From: Novosphingobium sp. PP1Y
GTDB taxonomy: Bacteria > Pseudomonadota > Alphaproteobacteria > Sphingomonadales > Sphingomonadaceae
Reading direction: 5' to 3'
Length of the DNA stretch: 64,000 bases
Assembly: GCF_000253255.1 (NCBI RefSeq)
Contig: NC_015580.1
Coordinates: 341,001-405,000, forward strand
Under the pieces are notes generated by a model that had not been told where the DNA came from, made no database searches, and saw only the letters and a program-made list of their open reading frames with translations. This document shows positions 1 through 8,971 of the stretch, piece after piece. Numbering within the stretch: the first letter of the stretch is position 1; each line of letters opens with the position of its first letter. The position numbers and the translations under genes are program-made.

Positions 1-365
1 TTACGATTAGCGTAATGCAGCGAGAGCCCTCCGCTGTTGCCCGTCCGCTGTCCAAGGCAACGACGCCTCTCGATCAGCCAGTGGCTGCGTGTGAGGGATG
101 ATTGCTGCTGCGCTCAAGGCAGTGATCCGGCGGGGAGGAAGCCTCCGACTTTTGGTCGACGAAAGCGGCGATTGCCGACTGACATTCGTTCTCGGGCGGA
201 ACGAAAACCACCCCTCCTTGTCGCCTGTCTGCGGGTCTCGTCACGCCTAATACCGTCAACCCCGTGCGGGGTTCGCCCTTCGCTGACGCTGCGGTGACGG
301 CGGCTCCCGGCCCCTTCTTTTGGCGCCATCGGGGATGGTCCCCGACCACCTTTAGGAGAAACGAC
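1..365 (+). other. Non-coding leader upstream of DUF736 gene
   Basis: No convincing gene lies in these 365 bases; the open frames present are rich in Arg and Pro and look like shadows. Short GC-rich inverted repeats are visible, such as CCCCGTGCGGGG near 260-271 and a GGGGATGGTCCCC-type hairpin near 330-345, shortly before the ribosome-binding site of the DUF736 gene. They could fold in the mRNA leader, but no known riboswitch is recognised. Confidence 0.4.
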
Positions 366-686
366 ATGGCTACCATCGCAAACCTCACCGTGAAGTCCGA
401 CGACAGCTTCGAAGGCAACCTCGCAACGCTTACTGTGTCCGCACCGATCGCCATCATCCCGAACAACCGCAAGACCAAGGACAGCGAACCCGACTATCGC
501 ATCGTCAGCCGCAAGAACGGCTTCGAATTGGGCGCAGGCTGGAAGCGCTTCTCGCAGAACACCGGCGCAGAATATGTCTCGGTCTCGCTCTCGGCTCCTG
601 AATTCGGCACAATCTATGGCAACATCGCCAATGCTCCCGGCGATGACCCTGCGAAGAAGGTCATCATCTGGAACCCGCCGAGCTGA
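366..686 (+). CDS. DUF736 family protein
   Basis: The 106-residue product begins MATIANLTVKSDDSFEGNLA and contains the YRIVSRKNGFELGAGWKRFS stretch typical of DUF736, a small family of about 105 residues that is abundant on alphaproteobacterial plasmids and integrative elements, often near conjugation and partition genes. Its biochemical role is unknown. The start is chosen because a clean AGGAGA lies 7 bases upstream; an earlier in-frame ATG at 264 would add an Arg/Pro-rich extension unlike the family. Its presence supports reading this region as a mobile element. Confidence 0.85.
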   Translation: MATIANLTVKSDDSFEGNLATLTVSAPIAIIPNNRKTKDSEPDYRIVSRKNGFELGAGWKRFSQNTGAEYVSVSLSAPEFGTIYGNIANAPGDDPAKKVIIWNPPS

Positions 687-937
687 AGCACCGACGATGG
701 CCTCGCCTCAGGGCGGGGCCATCGCATTTGTCAGCAATTAATCGAGCATCAGTTGAGCCAAAATGACGGGCGTATGCGCCTGCGATCTTCTGCACTTTGT
801 CGGTGCCCGAAAGAATGGACGCTATCACCTCGTTCGCGCGTGAACGCCAGTGACGCCGGTAAGATCACGACGAATGGCGCACGGAAGGCATCGATAGATC
901 GCTGTCCTTCCGTCGCGTCTGTAGTATGGTCTATGCC

Positions 938-1345
938 ATGAAACGAGACATGGATCTGGTCCGCAACCTGCTGCTGGAGATCGAGGACGGTCGGCGCGCA
1001 TTCGATTTGTTGACGCCGGAGATTGCCGAGATACTCGGCGAAGATGGTGCAGGCAAAATGCCGCGCGAGCAGGCTGAGCTGATCGAATACCACCTGGCTT
1101 TACTTGACGAGGCGGGTCTCATCACGATTCAGGCGAAGCTGTCCGGTGCGGTCTGGCAGATCGGTCAGATCACTTGGGCCGGCCACGACTTCCTTGACAC
1201 AATCCGCGACCCTGCCATCTGGCGCGAGACAAAGGCCGGGGCCAAACAGGCCGGCGGTTTCAGCATCGACCTCCTGAAGGCGCTCGCCAAAGGGCTGATC
1301 AAGAAGAAGATCGAGCAGCACACCGGCGTTGAGCTCGACCTCTAG
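938..1345 (+). CDS. DUF2513 domain protein
   Basis: The 135-residue product starts MKRDMDLVRNLLLEIEDG, the N-terminal signature of DUF2513, and has the family's IEYHLALLDEAGLI and WAGHDFLDTIRD segments, which resemble a winged-helix fold with the recognition part around residues 45-85. DUF2513 proteins are small, usually found in prophages and islands, and of unknown function; a DNA-binding role is only inferred. A second in-frame ATG lies 12 bases upstream; the internal one is preferred because it matches the family N terminus. No good ribosome-binding site is visible for either. Confidence 0.75.
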   Translation: MKRDMDLVRNLLLEIEDGRRAFDLLTPEIAEILGEDGAGKMPREQAELIEYHLALLDEAGLITIQAKLSGAVWQIGQITWAGHDFLDTIRDPAIWRETKAGAKQAGGFSIDLLKALAKGLIKKKIEQHTGVELDL

Positions 1346-1385
1346 TCGCCGTGGCTGTTGGCCGGCCATCAGGCACGCCTGCACC

Positions 1386-2174
1386 TCATTGGTGCTGTTT
1401 ACCTTTGTCCAAGAACTCATCGAATGACGCGTAGCAGCGATGTCCCTCTGCGTTCTGCTTGCGGCCCAGCCGGGTGCGCGTAATTCTTTGCTGAAGGAAG
1501 GCGCAGACGCTATCGAACCGATCCTCCGGGATGAGTTCGAGCTTCGACCCAAACTCTTTCGTGATGTTTGCATAGATCACCGCGGGCCGGAATTTCTCGG
1601 TACGATGCGGCGCCCACGAGGCGAATTGATTATACTGCTTCGCGAGATACTTCGTGTACCGCACCATATCGCGATCAGCACCGATGGTCCCCGCAAGAGG
1701 TGCCATCGTGACACGGGATCGCGGCTGACGGATGCTGACATTGGAGCCAGCGCCGACAATGACCACGGTGCCCTTGTTGTCGGGGATTGTGATGCGGTCC
1801 ATCGCATCAAGAAGGCGCTTTGCTGAAAACCTGTCCGCTGTCCTCTCTGGACGGCCAGCCAACTGCTCGTGCTCCTGCTTCATCGCGAGGAGCTTGGCCA
1901 CGGAGAATTCAATCGTGTCTGAGTCGATCAGCTTGTGATGACGACGACATAGCAGGATGAGGTTCTCGTAGCCGTGCCGCTCCACATCGGTTTGGTCGGG
2001 ATCATAGCGTTCACCACCTGCTTTGCTGGCGCGAATATGGCAGATTTCGCCCATGTTGATGCCGGCCATTCCTGGGCTGTCTTCGATGATAGGCGCAGTA
2101 CAGCCCGAAAAGGCACAGCGATTGCCCGACATGGCGTAGAGGCGTTGAATGGCCCGGATCGAAGGCTTCGGCAT
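1386..2174 (-). CDS. HNH endonuclease-like protein
   Basis: This 262-residue protein has an N-terminal HNH-like zinc module: paired cysteines in GNRCAFSGC (about 17-25), the GEICHIRA histidine motif (about 42-48) and NLILLCRRHHKLID (about 71-84). This is the treble-clef ββα-Me nuclease layout. The remaining ~160 residues match nothing I recognise. It is the last gene of the leftward operon, 16 bases after the S8 protease gene, so it is probably made with the protease and ATPase. The HNH fold predicts nicking or cutting of DNA, which would fit a defence effector, but no activity can be read from sequence alone. Confidence 0.7.
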   Translation of the reverse strand: MPKPSIRAIQRLYAMSGNRCAFSGCTAPIIEDSPGMAGINMGEICHIRASKAGGERYDPDQTDVERHGYENLILLCRRHHKLIDSDTIEFSVAKLLAMKQEHEQLAGRPERTADRFSAKRLLDAMDRITIPDNKGTVVIVGAGSNVSIRQPRSRVTMAPLAGTIGADRDMVRYTKYLAKQYNQFASWAPHRTEKFRPAVIYANITKEFGSKLELIPEDRFDSVCAFLQQRITRTRLGRKQNAEGHRCYASFDEFLDKGKQHQ

Positions 2175-2190
2175 TGGCCTTGCTCGCTAT

Positions 2191-4692
2191 TCAGATCTCG
2201 ATGGGGACCTCGACCAGCACGGGGACCAATGCGGAAATTGGTGTGTGAAGGTCGACTTCAACGCCCGGGGTCTCAAGGCTGATCACAAGCGCGTAGCGCG
2301 CCTCTTGGTCATATCTTCCGAGTGATTTGCGCTCTCGCCACCACCCTGAAATCGGGTGGACATATAGAGCATTGCGGGCGGCAAGTTCGACGGCTGGCCC
2401 CTCCCAGATATCGACATGCAGCGAACCCGACGAGATCTGCTTTTCGCCAAATAGCCAGCCGTCGTTCGTTTCATTGACCGCGCGCGGAGCGTCTTTGTCG
2501 TATCCTTCGGCATTGTTGCGGCGATTGAAGTTCCCAATCGTCTCACGTGAGCGCTTGAGATCGAAACGTAGGCCAAAGGACTGGTAGCGTGCCGGGTCCA
2601 GATTGGTGGCAAAGCTGGGGTTGGGTTCCACGAAATAGGAGAGGGCGACTTTTAATCTCACCCGAGTGTTGTCGAGCGCCTCAAGTACATCCTGGGGCCA
2701 GGGGAGCTGATAGATATGCGACTCGTTGAATCGCACGCTGCTGCCTTCCATGCGGAACGGACGTATCGTGTTTTGTGCGACCAGGGCGAGATCATCGATG
2801 GCCGACGCCATCGCACGCCCCAGATCGGGGATACCGTAACCGAACCGCCTGAGGCAGTCGGCCTTTTCTCGCTTTGTCGCGCACTGCGCGACGAGTTGAT
2901 CCATGTGCCCGGTCCAACGGGCACTATGCACCATCAGCGCACGGATCGTTTCCGGCCAGTACTGCGGGTAGGCCGCAGTCAGCTGAGCTGCCATTCGGGC
3001 CGCCTGAGCGGTTGCGGCACTTGTCGCCCAGAATGCGTCCAGCGGCTTCTGGGCGACGAGGCGAGAGGCAGTAAGGAGGGACAGGGAATCGAGTCCCGCT
3101 ACCGCTTCTGCACCGCACGGGCTGAGCGCCCTGTTCCCTGCTTCGAAGACGAGTTCGGGCTTGAACGGAGATTGGCTGGTGTCCCAGAGGAAGGATGTCC
3201 GGCTGTAAGGACTGGCGGCACCAACCGGTGCCATCGTGGTCCAACCGTCGTAGCCTGGCTCGCCGATCCCGGTCTTGTCCGTATATCCGCCGATCGCGAG
3301 GGCGTTCCACGCTTGGGACGGGTCTTCTGCCGGGAAAGCGTCAGCATCCGCGATTTCGGCGGCAATGGAATTGTCAGGAATATTGCCAGCAGAGAGCAGT
3401 ATCAGCCGCCGAGGCGACGGATTTTCAGCATCGTCCGATTCCGCTCCGGCCGCCGCCTGGTCGATGGCCGCGCTCCACGCCGTCGCGTCTGATCCGCTGC
3501 GCCCCTCGTTGGTGACCGCCATGCAGAAAACACGGTCACGATCCGGGTTGTTGATCTCCGCGAGCAGAATGGCGCTTTGGGTGATCGGTCCATAGGAATG
3601 GGGATCATTGTCCGGCACACCGGGAGGGGGCAGAATCTTGACAGATTCCAGACGGTGGGTGAGCTCGATTGGCTGATCGCTCGCGAGTGGACCGACAAGA
3701 TCCCCATGCAAGGCAAGACCCGCCATGCCGGTCCCATGGCCAGCGCCGTGTTCGTGATCGTCCCCGCCCCAGGCCGTGTCGATCGCCATCAGATCTTCTG
3801 GCGACAAAGCGGGTTCTATCAGGGGATGCGCCCGATTGACCCCTGTGTCGAGCAGGCAGACCGCCGGCGCGTCATTGCCGGGCCAGGTTACACGCTCTGC
3901 GAGATCATCGATAAATGCAGGAACGTCGTCCTTCAGGTCCCGGGTAAACACCAGCGGGCTGTCGCTCGCGCGACGCAGCTCCGAAATGCCTGCGGTTGCG
4001 AACAGCAACATCTCGATTGATGCGCGCCGTCCGTATGCCGGGATCACCGTCGTCTCCGGAAAACGCAGAAAGGTGTCGGGGTTGCCGACATGCAGCCCCA
4101 AAACCGCGGCGCTGCCCAGAACTCTGTCGATGCGATCGTTAAAGCACCAGAGCGCCCACCACATCTGCGCTTGGGGGTCTTCCGGCAATGCCTCGGGAGC
4201 GTCGCGCCAGAAACTTTGCAGGCGTGCCGCGCGAATGTGCTCGATCGGTTCGACCCGGGTCTTCTTGGGCGGCGAACCCTTTTCGCTCAGTTCCCCGTTT
4301 GTGTAGTCCTCAAAGACTTGGGAAAAGGCATCGCGCATGTCATCCGGGACAAACAGGGCAATGCGGCGCACGCCGTTCTCGTCGACGATTTCGGCCGCTT
4401 GCCGTGTGCCTTCCCTTTGCCGTTCAAGGTTGGTGGCGGCTGTGCCGCGATTGAGTTCAACCTCAATGAAAACGCCACCAGCAGGCTCAAGGTCCACTGG
4501 CTGTTCGGGCAGGCCACGCTGTCCGGCCTCAGCTTCCGCAAAGGCATTGCCAATTTCCGCGATGAGGCGGAGACCGTGATCCGCACGCACTCTGTTTAGC
4601 GCGCGCTGCCGTGCGTTACTGCCTGGCGACTTGAAGGTACGTCGCTGGGCAAGCGGAGTGATATCGATGTGCGGTCGGTTGTGTTCGCTCAC
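2191..4692 (-). CDS. Subtilisin-like S8 family serine protease, AAA-paired type
   Basis: The 833-residue protein has a subtilase domain in its centre: catalytic Asp in VCLLDTGVN (about residue 282), His in GHGTGMAGLA (about 319), oxyanion Asn in LLSAGN (about 437) and Ser in WATSAATAQAA (about 558), a variant of the usual GTSMATP. The N-terminal 250 residues hold no signal peptide, so it should be cytoplasmic, unlike most secreted subtilases. The C-terminal part is a probable beta-rich domain. It lies 5 bases downstream of an AAA+ ATPase gene and 16 bases upstream of an HNH gene. Paired S8 protease and AAA ATPase genes are recurrent in bacterial islands; a role in phage defence or protein quality control is inferred. 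Confidence 0.85.
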   Translation of the reverse strand: MSEHNRPHIDITPLAQRRTFKSPGSNARQRALNRVRADHGLRLIAEIGNAFAEAEAGQRGLPEQPVDLEPAGGVFIEVELNRGTAATNLERQREGTRQAAEIVDENGVRRIALFVPDDMRDAFSQVFEDYTNGELSEKGSPPKKTRVEPIEHIRAARLQSFWRDAPEALPEDPQAQMWWALWCFNDRIDRVLGSAAVLGLHVGNPDTFLRFPETTVIPAYGRRASIEMLLFATAGISELRRASDSPLVFTRDLKDDVPAFIDDLAERVTWPGNDAPAVCLLDTGVNRAHPLIEPALSPEDLMAIDTAWGGDDHEHGAGHGTGMAGLALHGDLVGPLASDQPIELTHRLESVKILPPPGVPDNDPHSYGPITQSAILLAEINNPDRDRVFCMAVTNEGRSGSDATAWSAAIDQAAAGAESDDAENPSPRRLILLSAGNIPDNSIAAEIADADAFPAEDPSQAWNALAIGGYTDKTGIGEPGYDGWTTMAPVGAASPYSRTSFLWDTSQSPFKPELVFEAGNRALSPCGAEAVAGLDSLSLLTASRLVAQKPLDAFWATSAATAQAARMAAQLTAAYPQYWPETIRALMVHSARWTGHMDQLVAQCATKREKADCLRRFGYGIPDLGRAMASAIDDLALVAQNTIRPFRMEGSSVRFNESHIYQLPWPQDVLEALDNTRVRLKVALSYFVEPNPSFATNLDPARYQSFGLRFDLKRSRETIGNFNRRNNAEGYDKDAPRAVNETNDGWLFGEKQISSGSLHVDIWEGPAVELAARNALYVHPISGWWRERKSLGRYDQEARYALVISLETPGVEVDLHTPISALVPVLVEVPIEI

Positions 4693-4697
4693 AGGAC

Positions 4698-5693
4698 TCA
4701 GAGCTTCGCCGCAAACGCTGTTCGCATGGCCTGGCGCTCAGTGAGCTTGGCGACGACCTCCTGGGTGGTCGTCTGCTTCCTCTGCTCGAGGATCGCGGTC
4801 TTGACGACTTCATCCGCAGCGCGGGCGACTTCGGCTTGGCTAAGCCCGCGCGCCGCCTCCTCGATCGCGGCCCACCCTGCGCGCTGGAACTTGAGGGGTT
4901 TGAGGTTGGCCTTGATCACCGCGCGAATCTGCGCTGCGGTCGGCATCTCAAATTCGAGCACGTCGTCGAACCTGCGGAGGAGCGCCCGGTCCAGCAGCTC
5001 CGGATGATTGGTGGCTGCGATGATCGGGCTGTCCGTCGAGGTCTTCTCTTCCATGAACTGGAGGAAGCTGTTGAGGACGCGACGCATTTCAGCGACGTCG
5101 TTGGTCGCGGTGCGATGACCGCCGACAGCGTCGAATTCATCGAACAAATAGACCCCGCGCCGACGCCGGGTCTCATCGAAAACCAGACGCAGTTTTGCTG
5201 CGGTCTCACCCATATAACGGGTGATCAGTGTTTCGAGTCGAATGATAAAGAGCGGAAGCTTCAGCTCACCTGCGATCGCCTCTGCCGTCATGGTCTTGCC
5301 GGATCCCGGGGGGCCGACGAACAGCAGGCTTCTTGACGGAACCTTGCCATGTTCGCGCAGCCAATCGCGTTTGCGCTGCTGCAAGAGCATCCCATTGAGC
5401 CGCTCGGACACCGACGCGCTCAGAACAACGTCCTGAAGATCAACCACAGGATCGCGATAGTCTAGCAGTCCTTCGAGATCGCCGCGCGGGGCAGCAAAAG
5501 ATACGGGAATAGACGCCTTGACCCCGCCCGCGCCGCGCGCGGCATCGACTGCGGAACGAAGTTCATTCGCAGTGTCACGGTGCCCTTGACGGGCTTCCGA
5601 TGCGGCAACTTGCAAGGCAATAGAATAGAACTGCGCGTCGTCACCTTCCGCGCGACTGCGTAACATCGCCAGTATTTGCTTGGCGTTTGACAT
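4698..5693 (-). CDS. AAA+ ATPase, partner of the S8 protease
   Basis: This 331-residue single-domain AAA+ protein has Walker A GPPGSGKT (127-134), Walker B VYLFDEFD (181-188), sensor-1 ATNH (227-230) and the LLRRFDDVLEFEMP arginine-finger region, giving a classical FtsH/Vps4-like AAA core. A helical N-terminal region of ~100 residues precedes it; there is no transmembrane segment. It is the first gene of the ATPase-protease-HNH operon. By analogy it may unfold or deliver substrates to the cytoplasmic protease next door, or act as its sensor. The exact system is not identified. Confidence 0.85.
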   Translation of the reverse strand: MSNAKQILAMLRSRAEGDDAQFYSIALQVAASEARQGHRDTANELRSAVDAARGAGGVKASIPVSFAAPRGDLEGLLDYRDPVVDLQDVVLSASVSERLNGMLLQQRKRDWLREHGKVPSRSLLFVGPPGSGKTMTAEAIAGELKLPLFIIRLETLITRYMGETAAKLRLVFDETRRRRGVYLFDEFDAVGGHRTATNDVAEMRRVLNSFLQFMEEKTSTDSPIIAATNHPELLDRALLRRFDDVLEFEMPTAAQIRAVIKANLKPLKFQRAGWAAIEEAARGLSQAEVARAADEVVKTAILEQRKQTTTQEVVAKLTERQAMRTAFAAKL

Positions 5694-5812
5694 CTATTCT
5701 ACTTTCCATCCCCTCGCGTCGCAAACCTGTGACGCGAACAGCGATACGTTACGCTTCCTGAAAATTGAAGCGCGATTGTTGTCCCGGGGCCATCCGAGCG
5801 CCTGGGCTGGAC

Positions 5813-6295
5813 TCATGCCGCAGCACTTCGAACGCCCTTCGCCGGTGTCTGTCTCTTGCCGGTCGGCGTGAGGCGGCCGCCAACACCCTCCCGCGGGGCG
5901 AGGCTGCGCAGGTTGCGGAGGGTTTCCAATTCCTCCGGATGGCGGTCCAGAATCTCGATCAAGCCTACTGCTGCTTCGCTGGGCGGTGTGGCCCCGCTTT
6001 CATACTTCTGGAATGCGCGCCGTCCGCCACCGATAATCCGGCCTGCCTCTTCCTGGGTGAGGCCGAGCTTCTTGCGAACAGCCTTGACGCGCGCCGCGTA
6101 AGCCGTTCGCAGTTCGAGATGGGCCTGATCCAGTGCCTGCAGCTCCGCCCCTGAATGGATGGAATCACTATCGTCCTCGGGATACCAGCCTGGCACCTCG
6201 ACTTCGCGCGACATCGACCCAACGCTGACCGTCTGCAAACGAGCGTCGCGGCGGAGGACCTGGCCGGTCTCGGGATGAATCCGTGGCTGCGTCAC
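5813..6295 (-). CDS. MqsA/HigA-like antitoxin with C-terminal HTH
   Basis: The product reads VTQPRIHPETGQVLRRD at its start, then a REVEVPGWYPEDD segment, and ends in a helix-turn-helix: KLGLTQEEAGRIIGGG followed by AFQKYESGATPPS and LLxxLDRHPE-type residues. This is the DNA-binding half of MqsA-family antitoxins, which neutralise an RNase toxin and repress their own promoter. It lacks the N-terminal CxxC zinc module of classical MqsA. A GTG start (160 residues) is preferred because GAAGGA lies just upstream and the family starts here; reading further upstream would enter the remnant of another gene. It stands 119 bases ahead of the ATPase operon, so it may regulate it. Confidence 0.7.
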   Translation of the reverse strand: MTQPRIHPETGQVLRRDARLQTVSVGSMSREVEVPGWYPEDDSDSIHSGAELQALDQAHLELRTAYAARVKAVRKKLGLTQEEAGRIIGGGRRAFQKYESGATPPSEAAVGLIEILDRHPEELETLRNLRSLAPREGVGGRLTPTGKRQTPAKGVRSAAA

Positions 6296-6297
6296 CT

Positions 6298-6360
6298 TCA
6301 ATCCTTCTCGAACAACGTCAGCACGACATCGATCAGGGTCTTCCCATTCGCAATACACCT
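6298..6360 (-). pseudogene. Possible 3' remnant of a toxin gene
   Basis: A short open frame between the integrase stop and the antitoxin start ends IANGKTLIDVVLTLFEKD and its TGA lies two bases before the antitoxin GTG, the tight toxin-antitoxin junction expected of a type II module. Only about 20 codons remain before a stop on the upstream side, so any toxin is truncated right beside the integrase gene. The match to a toxin family is not secure. Confidence 0.3.
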
Positions 6361-6366
6361 TTAAGG

Positions 6367-7647
6367 TTAATTTTCAACAGCGGCATGCGATCTGACCGGC
6401 CGCAATGCTTCAGCGCCCTCAGCCAGCAGTCGGGCGATTTCGTCCGACGTCTTGCGAACCGCCAGCTTCAGCGCCTCATCAATATGGATGTAATCCTGGG
6501 TGACGTTCTGCGAAGCATGCCCAAGCATGGCCCGTATCGTCAGTTCTGTGAATCCGAGCTCGCCCGCGATGCTGCCGAAAGTGTGGCGAAGGGTATGAAG
6601 TGTTGCGCCCTCAATTCCCGCCCACTGGCAAACTCTCCGGAAACAGGCTGGTGCAGCCTGGTATGCGCCAGCGCCCGTCACTGACGGGAACACGTAGGGG
6701 TTACCAACAATCTCGGGTTGAGCGAGAACGACCTTCAGTGCTTCTGGGCCGATCGAGCGGATCTGAGCATCGGTTTTGGTATCCGGGAAGGAGACAAACC
6801 CGCCCTCCGCATGCACCCAGGCGCGCTTCATCGACTGCGCCTCTTCCCGTCTGTATCCTGTCAGCGCAAGTGTCCGTACCACCGCAAGTGCTGTCGGATT
6901 TTCGCCATTACGTTCGGCATAGGCGATGGCTTTACCGAACGCGACGAGTTCGGCAGTGCTGAGCCGTCTCGTTTTCTTGTTGATTGCGAGTTTCTTGGCT
7001 CCTCTGGTTGGGTGCTCCGCAATCAGCCCCTTGTGCTTGGCATGACCCAAAATGGCTTGCAGCGACCCGAGGCACCGCGACGCGACGCCAGGTCCGCCAG
7101 CGGGCCGCCCACCACGGCCGTTACCCCTAGCCTTGGCGGTTTTACCGTCTCGGACATCAGCCTGCATCTGCTCGACATCCGCAATTGTCAGCCTTTTCGC
7201 CATGCGATGGCCTAGAATCGGTTTTATGTGCGTGTTGATCCTGCTCTCGTCCATCGCGAGCGAGGAGGCCTTGATTGGACGGTTCTTGCGGCCAAGAATG
7301 TTGCCGGCGCGGGCTTCAACGAGATACCAGTCGCAGATCTCGGCGACGGTCATGCCACTGCGGGCCTGGTGAATTGCCTCTGCTGGATCCTGACCACCAG
7401 CAACTTCGCCAAGCTTGATCTTCGCCAGATCCCGAGCCTGCTCCGTCGTTATGACGCCATAACGGCCAAGATTGATGCGCCGCTTGATCCCTTCGATGTT
7501 GCGGTACTGAACAATGAAGGTCTTGAGCCCCGACGGAAGCGCCCGCAAGCCGAAACCCCGAATCTCGCTGTCCCACAGGACGGCCTGTTTATCTTTAGGC
7601 GGCGCGAATGCATCCACATTGCGCTTGTTCAACTTCGCTGTCGGCAT
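6367..7647 (-). CDS. Tyrosine integrase of P4 type (island integrase)
   Basis: The 426-residue protein starts MPTAKLNKRNVDAF and has the DUF4102 arm-type-binding domain (about 1-90), a core-binding domain (about 100-200) and the catalytic domain with Arg in TGYRREEAQ, His-x-x-Arg in LHTLRHTF, and the nucleophile Tyr in NVTQDYIHID. P4-type integrases insert elements into tRNA 3' ends; here the gene starts about 180 bases from a tRNA-Gly 3' copy, in keeping with that. An upstream in-frame ATG at 7746 would add 33 atypical residues. It is the integrase of the left-hand island. Confidence 0.92.
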   Translation of the reverse strand: MPTAKLNKRNVDAFAPPKDKQAVLWDSEIRGFGLRALPSGLKTFIVQYRNIEGIKRRINLGRYGVITTEQARDLAKIKLGEVAGGQDPAEAIHQARSGMTVAEICDWYLVEARAGNILGRKNRPIKASSLAMDESRINTHIKPILGHRMAKRLTIADVEQMQADVRDGKTAKARGNGRGGRPAGGPGVASRCLGSLQAILGHAKHKGLIAEHPTRGAKKLAINKKTRRLSTAELVAFGKAIAYAERNGENPTALAVVRTLALTGYRREEAQSMKRAWVHAEGGFVSFPDTKTDAQIRSIGPEALKVVLAQPEIVGNPYVFPSVTGAGAYQAAPACFRRVCQWAGIEGATLHTLRHTFGSIAGELGFTELTIRAMLGHASQNVTQDYIHIDEALKLAVRKTSDEIARLLAEGAEALRPVRSHAAVEN

Positions 7648-7828
7648 GTTTGACCCTCCATTTGGAGACAAAGATTTCAGAGGGGTGCTTTGTCTCCATT
7701 TTGTCTCCAGATTTAAGCGTTTCGAGGGTATTATGGGCGGAGACAATCGTAAAGTGGAACATCATAAATATCTGATTTAGCGTAGATAATCGTACTTGGG
7801 AAAGTTTAGGAAAAGTGGCCGAAATATT

Positions 7829-7873
7829 TTGCCAAGGTTGGGGTCGAGGGTTCGAATCCCTTCGCCCGCTCCA
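7829..7873 (+). repeat. tRNA-Gly(GCC) 3'-half fragment, island attachment site
   Basis: The bases run from the anticodon loop (TTGCCAA) through GGTTGG, the T-arm GAGGGTTCGAATCCCTT and acceptor strand CGCCCGC to TCCA, which is the 3' half of a bacterial tRNA-Gly(GCC). The upstream bases cannot pair to complete the anticodon stem or form a D-arm, so this is not a functional tRNA. Such copies are left at the far end of an element that integrated into the tRNA gene. The intact gene should lie at the other, unseen end of the island. Confidence 0.75.
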
Positions 7874-8086
7874 GTTCCTCTATGAAAATTAGAGATTTGG
7901 TCGATTAGGGGTGATGAGACTGCCGTTTCTTTCGAAACGGGGTCTACCACAGCTCCACTATTGAGCCTCGCTCTAGCGTCGCCAGTGGTACTGGATCGGC
8001 TTAGATTGCCTCGGTTCTGCAAATGTTTGGACGCATCGCTCTCCGGAGTGAGCGCTTCCGCCGCTGTTACATGCCGTAGTCTGGTT

Positions 8087-8735
8087 GGGCTTTGTTGCAT
8101 AAGTGACCGAGGGATTCCGATAGTGAATCCAGGTTGTTAAGGGGCGGCGATGAGCGAGCCGCCCTGCGCACGCTACCTCACGACGAACTGGAAAACCTGC
8201 AACGCAGCGCTGGCACAGCGAGGCTCGCTTCAGATCCGGTTTGATCCCGGGATGCAGTGGTTGTCGGCGCCCACCGGTAAGCGCGGGCGCCAGCCCGTCT
8301 TCTCGGATGCCGCGATCCAGACCTGCCTGACGCTGAAGGCGTTGTTCAAGCTGTCTTTGCGCCAAACCACCGGCATGGTCGCGAGCCTGCTGGAAATGGC
8401 CGGGCTCGATTGGCCGGTGCCCGACTTCAGCACACTGAGCCGCAGGCAGAAGGCCCTGCTCGTGGAAATTCCCTGCCAGCCTGGTTCTGGGGCGTTGCAC
8501 CTGCTGATAGACAGCACTGGCATCAAGGCCGTGGGTGATGGTGAGTGGTGCGCGCAAACATGGTCTTTCCAAGCGCCGCCAGTGGCGCAAGTTCCACCTG
8601 GACGTCGACGCCCGGACACTGGAGATCCGGGCCATCGAAGTTACCGGCAGCCGGGTTGGCGATGCCCCCATGCTGCCAGAATTGCTGGGGCAGATTGCCA
8701 AGGATTAACAAGTCGCGTCGGTCAGCGTCGATGCA
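8087..8735 (+). mobile_element. IS5-family insertion sequence remnant
   Basis: A terminal-repeat-like sequence GGGCTTTGTTGCATAAGT begins at 8087, followed by a transposase frame from 8150 (MSEPPCARYLTTNWKTC, then PVFSDAAIQTCLTLKALFKL and LLIDSTGIKAVGDGEW), the N-terminal half of an IS5-type DDE transposase. A two-base deletion near 8547 shifts the frame; the sequence continues as SGARKHGLSKRRQWRKFHLD to an in-frame TAA at 8706. The C-terminal half and right inverted repeat are missing; the sequence changes abruptly to integrase near 8735. The element is dead. Confidence 0.75.
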
Positions 8736-8971
8736 GGCCTCCCGCACTGCTCTCCCCACGGCCTCAGAAAATCCGTCGCCGCCGCTGCCGAGAGGCCGGT
8801 TGTTCCAACGAAGAGGGTATGGCGATCACCGGTCACAAGACCGAACGAGAATACCTCCGATACGCCGCCGACTCAGTCCGAGCCGCCCGCGCCGACGCCG
8901 CAATGACGAAGGTAATGGCTAACCATCGTAAAAGGTTAGCGACCGACCCCAGCGAAAACACAGGGAACTAG
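8736..8971 (+). pseudogene. C-terminal fragment of a tyrosine recombinase
   Basis: The translated sequence includes HGLRKSVAAAA, then after a two-base insertion AGCSNEEGMAITGHKTEREY and LRYAADSVRAARADAAMTKV, ending in LATDPSENTGN. These are the HxxR, GH and Tyr boxes of a tyrosine recombinase typical of sphingomonad elements. The N-terminal part is replaced by the IS5 remnant. It ends 15 bases from the left attachment repeat of the prophage, which suggests an earlier element once occupied this tRNA-Gln site. Confidence 0.7.

Larger units (their letters stand above)
1..7873. mobile_element. Right-hand end of a genomic island or ICE inserted at tRNA-Gly(GCC)
   Basis: The segment holds island-type genes (DUF736, DUF2513), a candidate defence operon, an antitoxin and a P4-type integrase. 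It stops at a 45-bp copy of the 3' half of a tRNA-Gly, immediately upstream of the integrase. Such tRNA 3' copies are the usual footprint of tyrosine-integrase elements. The left end and the intact tRNA-Gly are outside the window, so the element's size and type (ICE, island, prophage remnant) are unknown. Confidence 0.65.

Noticed and set aside
7829..7873. A functional tRNA-Gly
   Set aside because: Only the 3' half is present; the upstream bases cannot form the D-arm, acceptor 5' strand or anticodon 5' stem.
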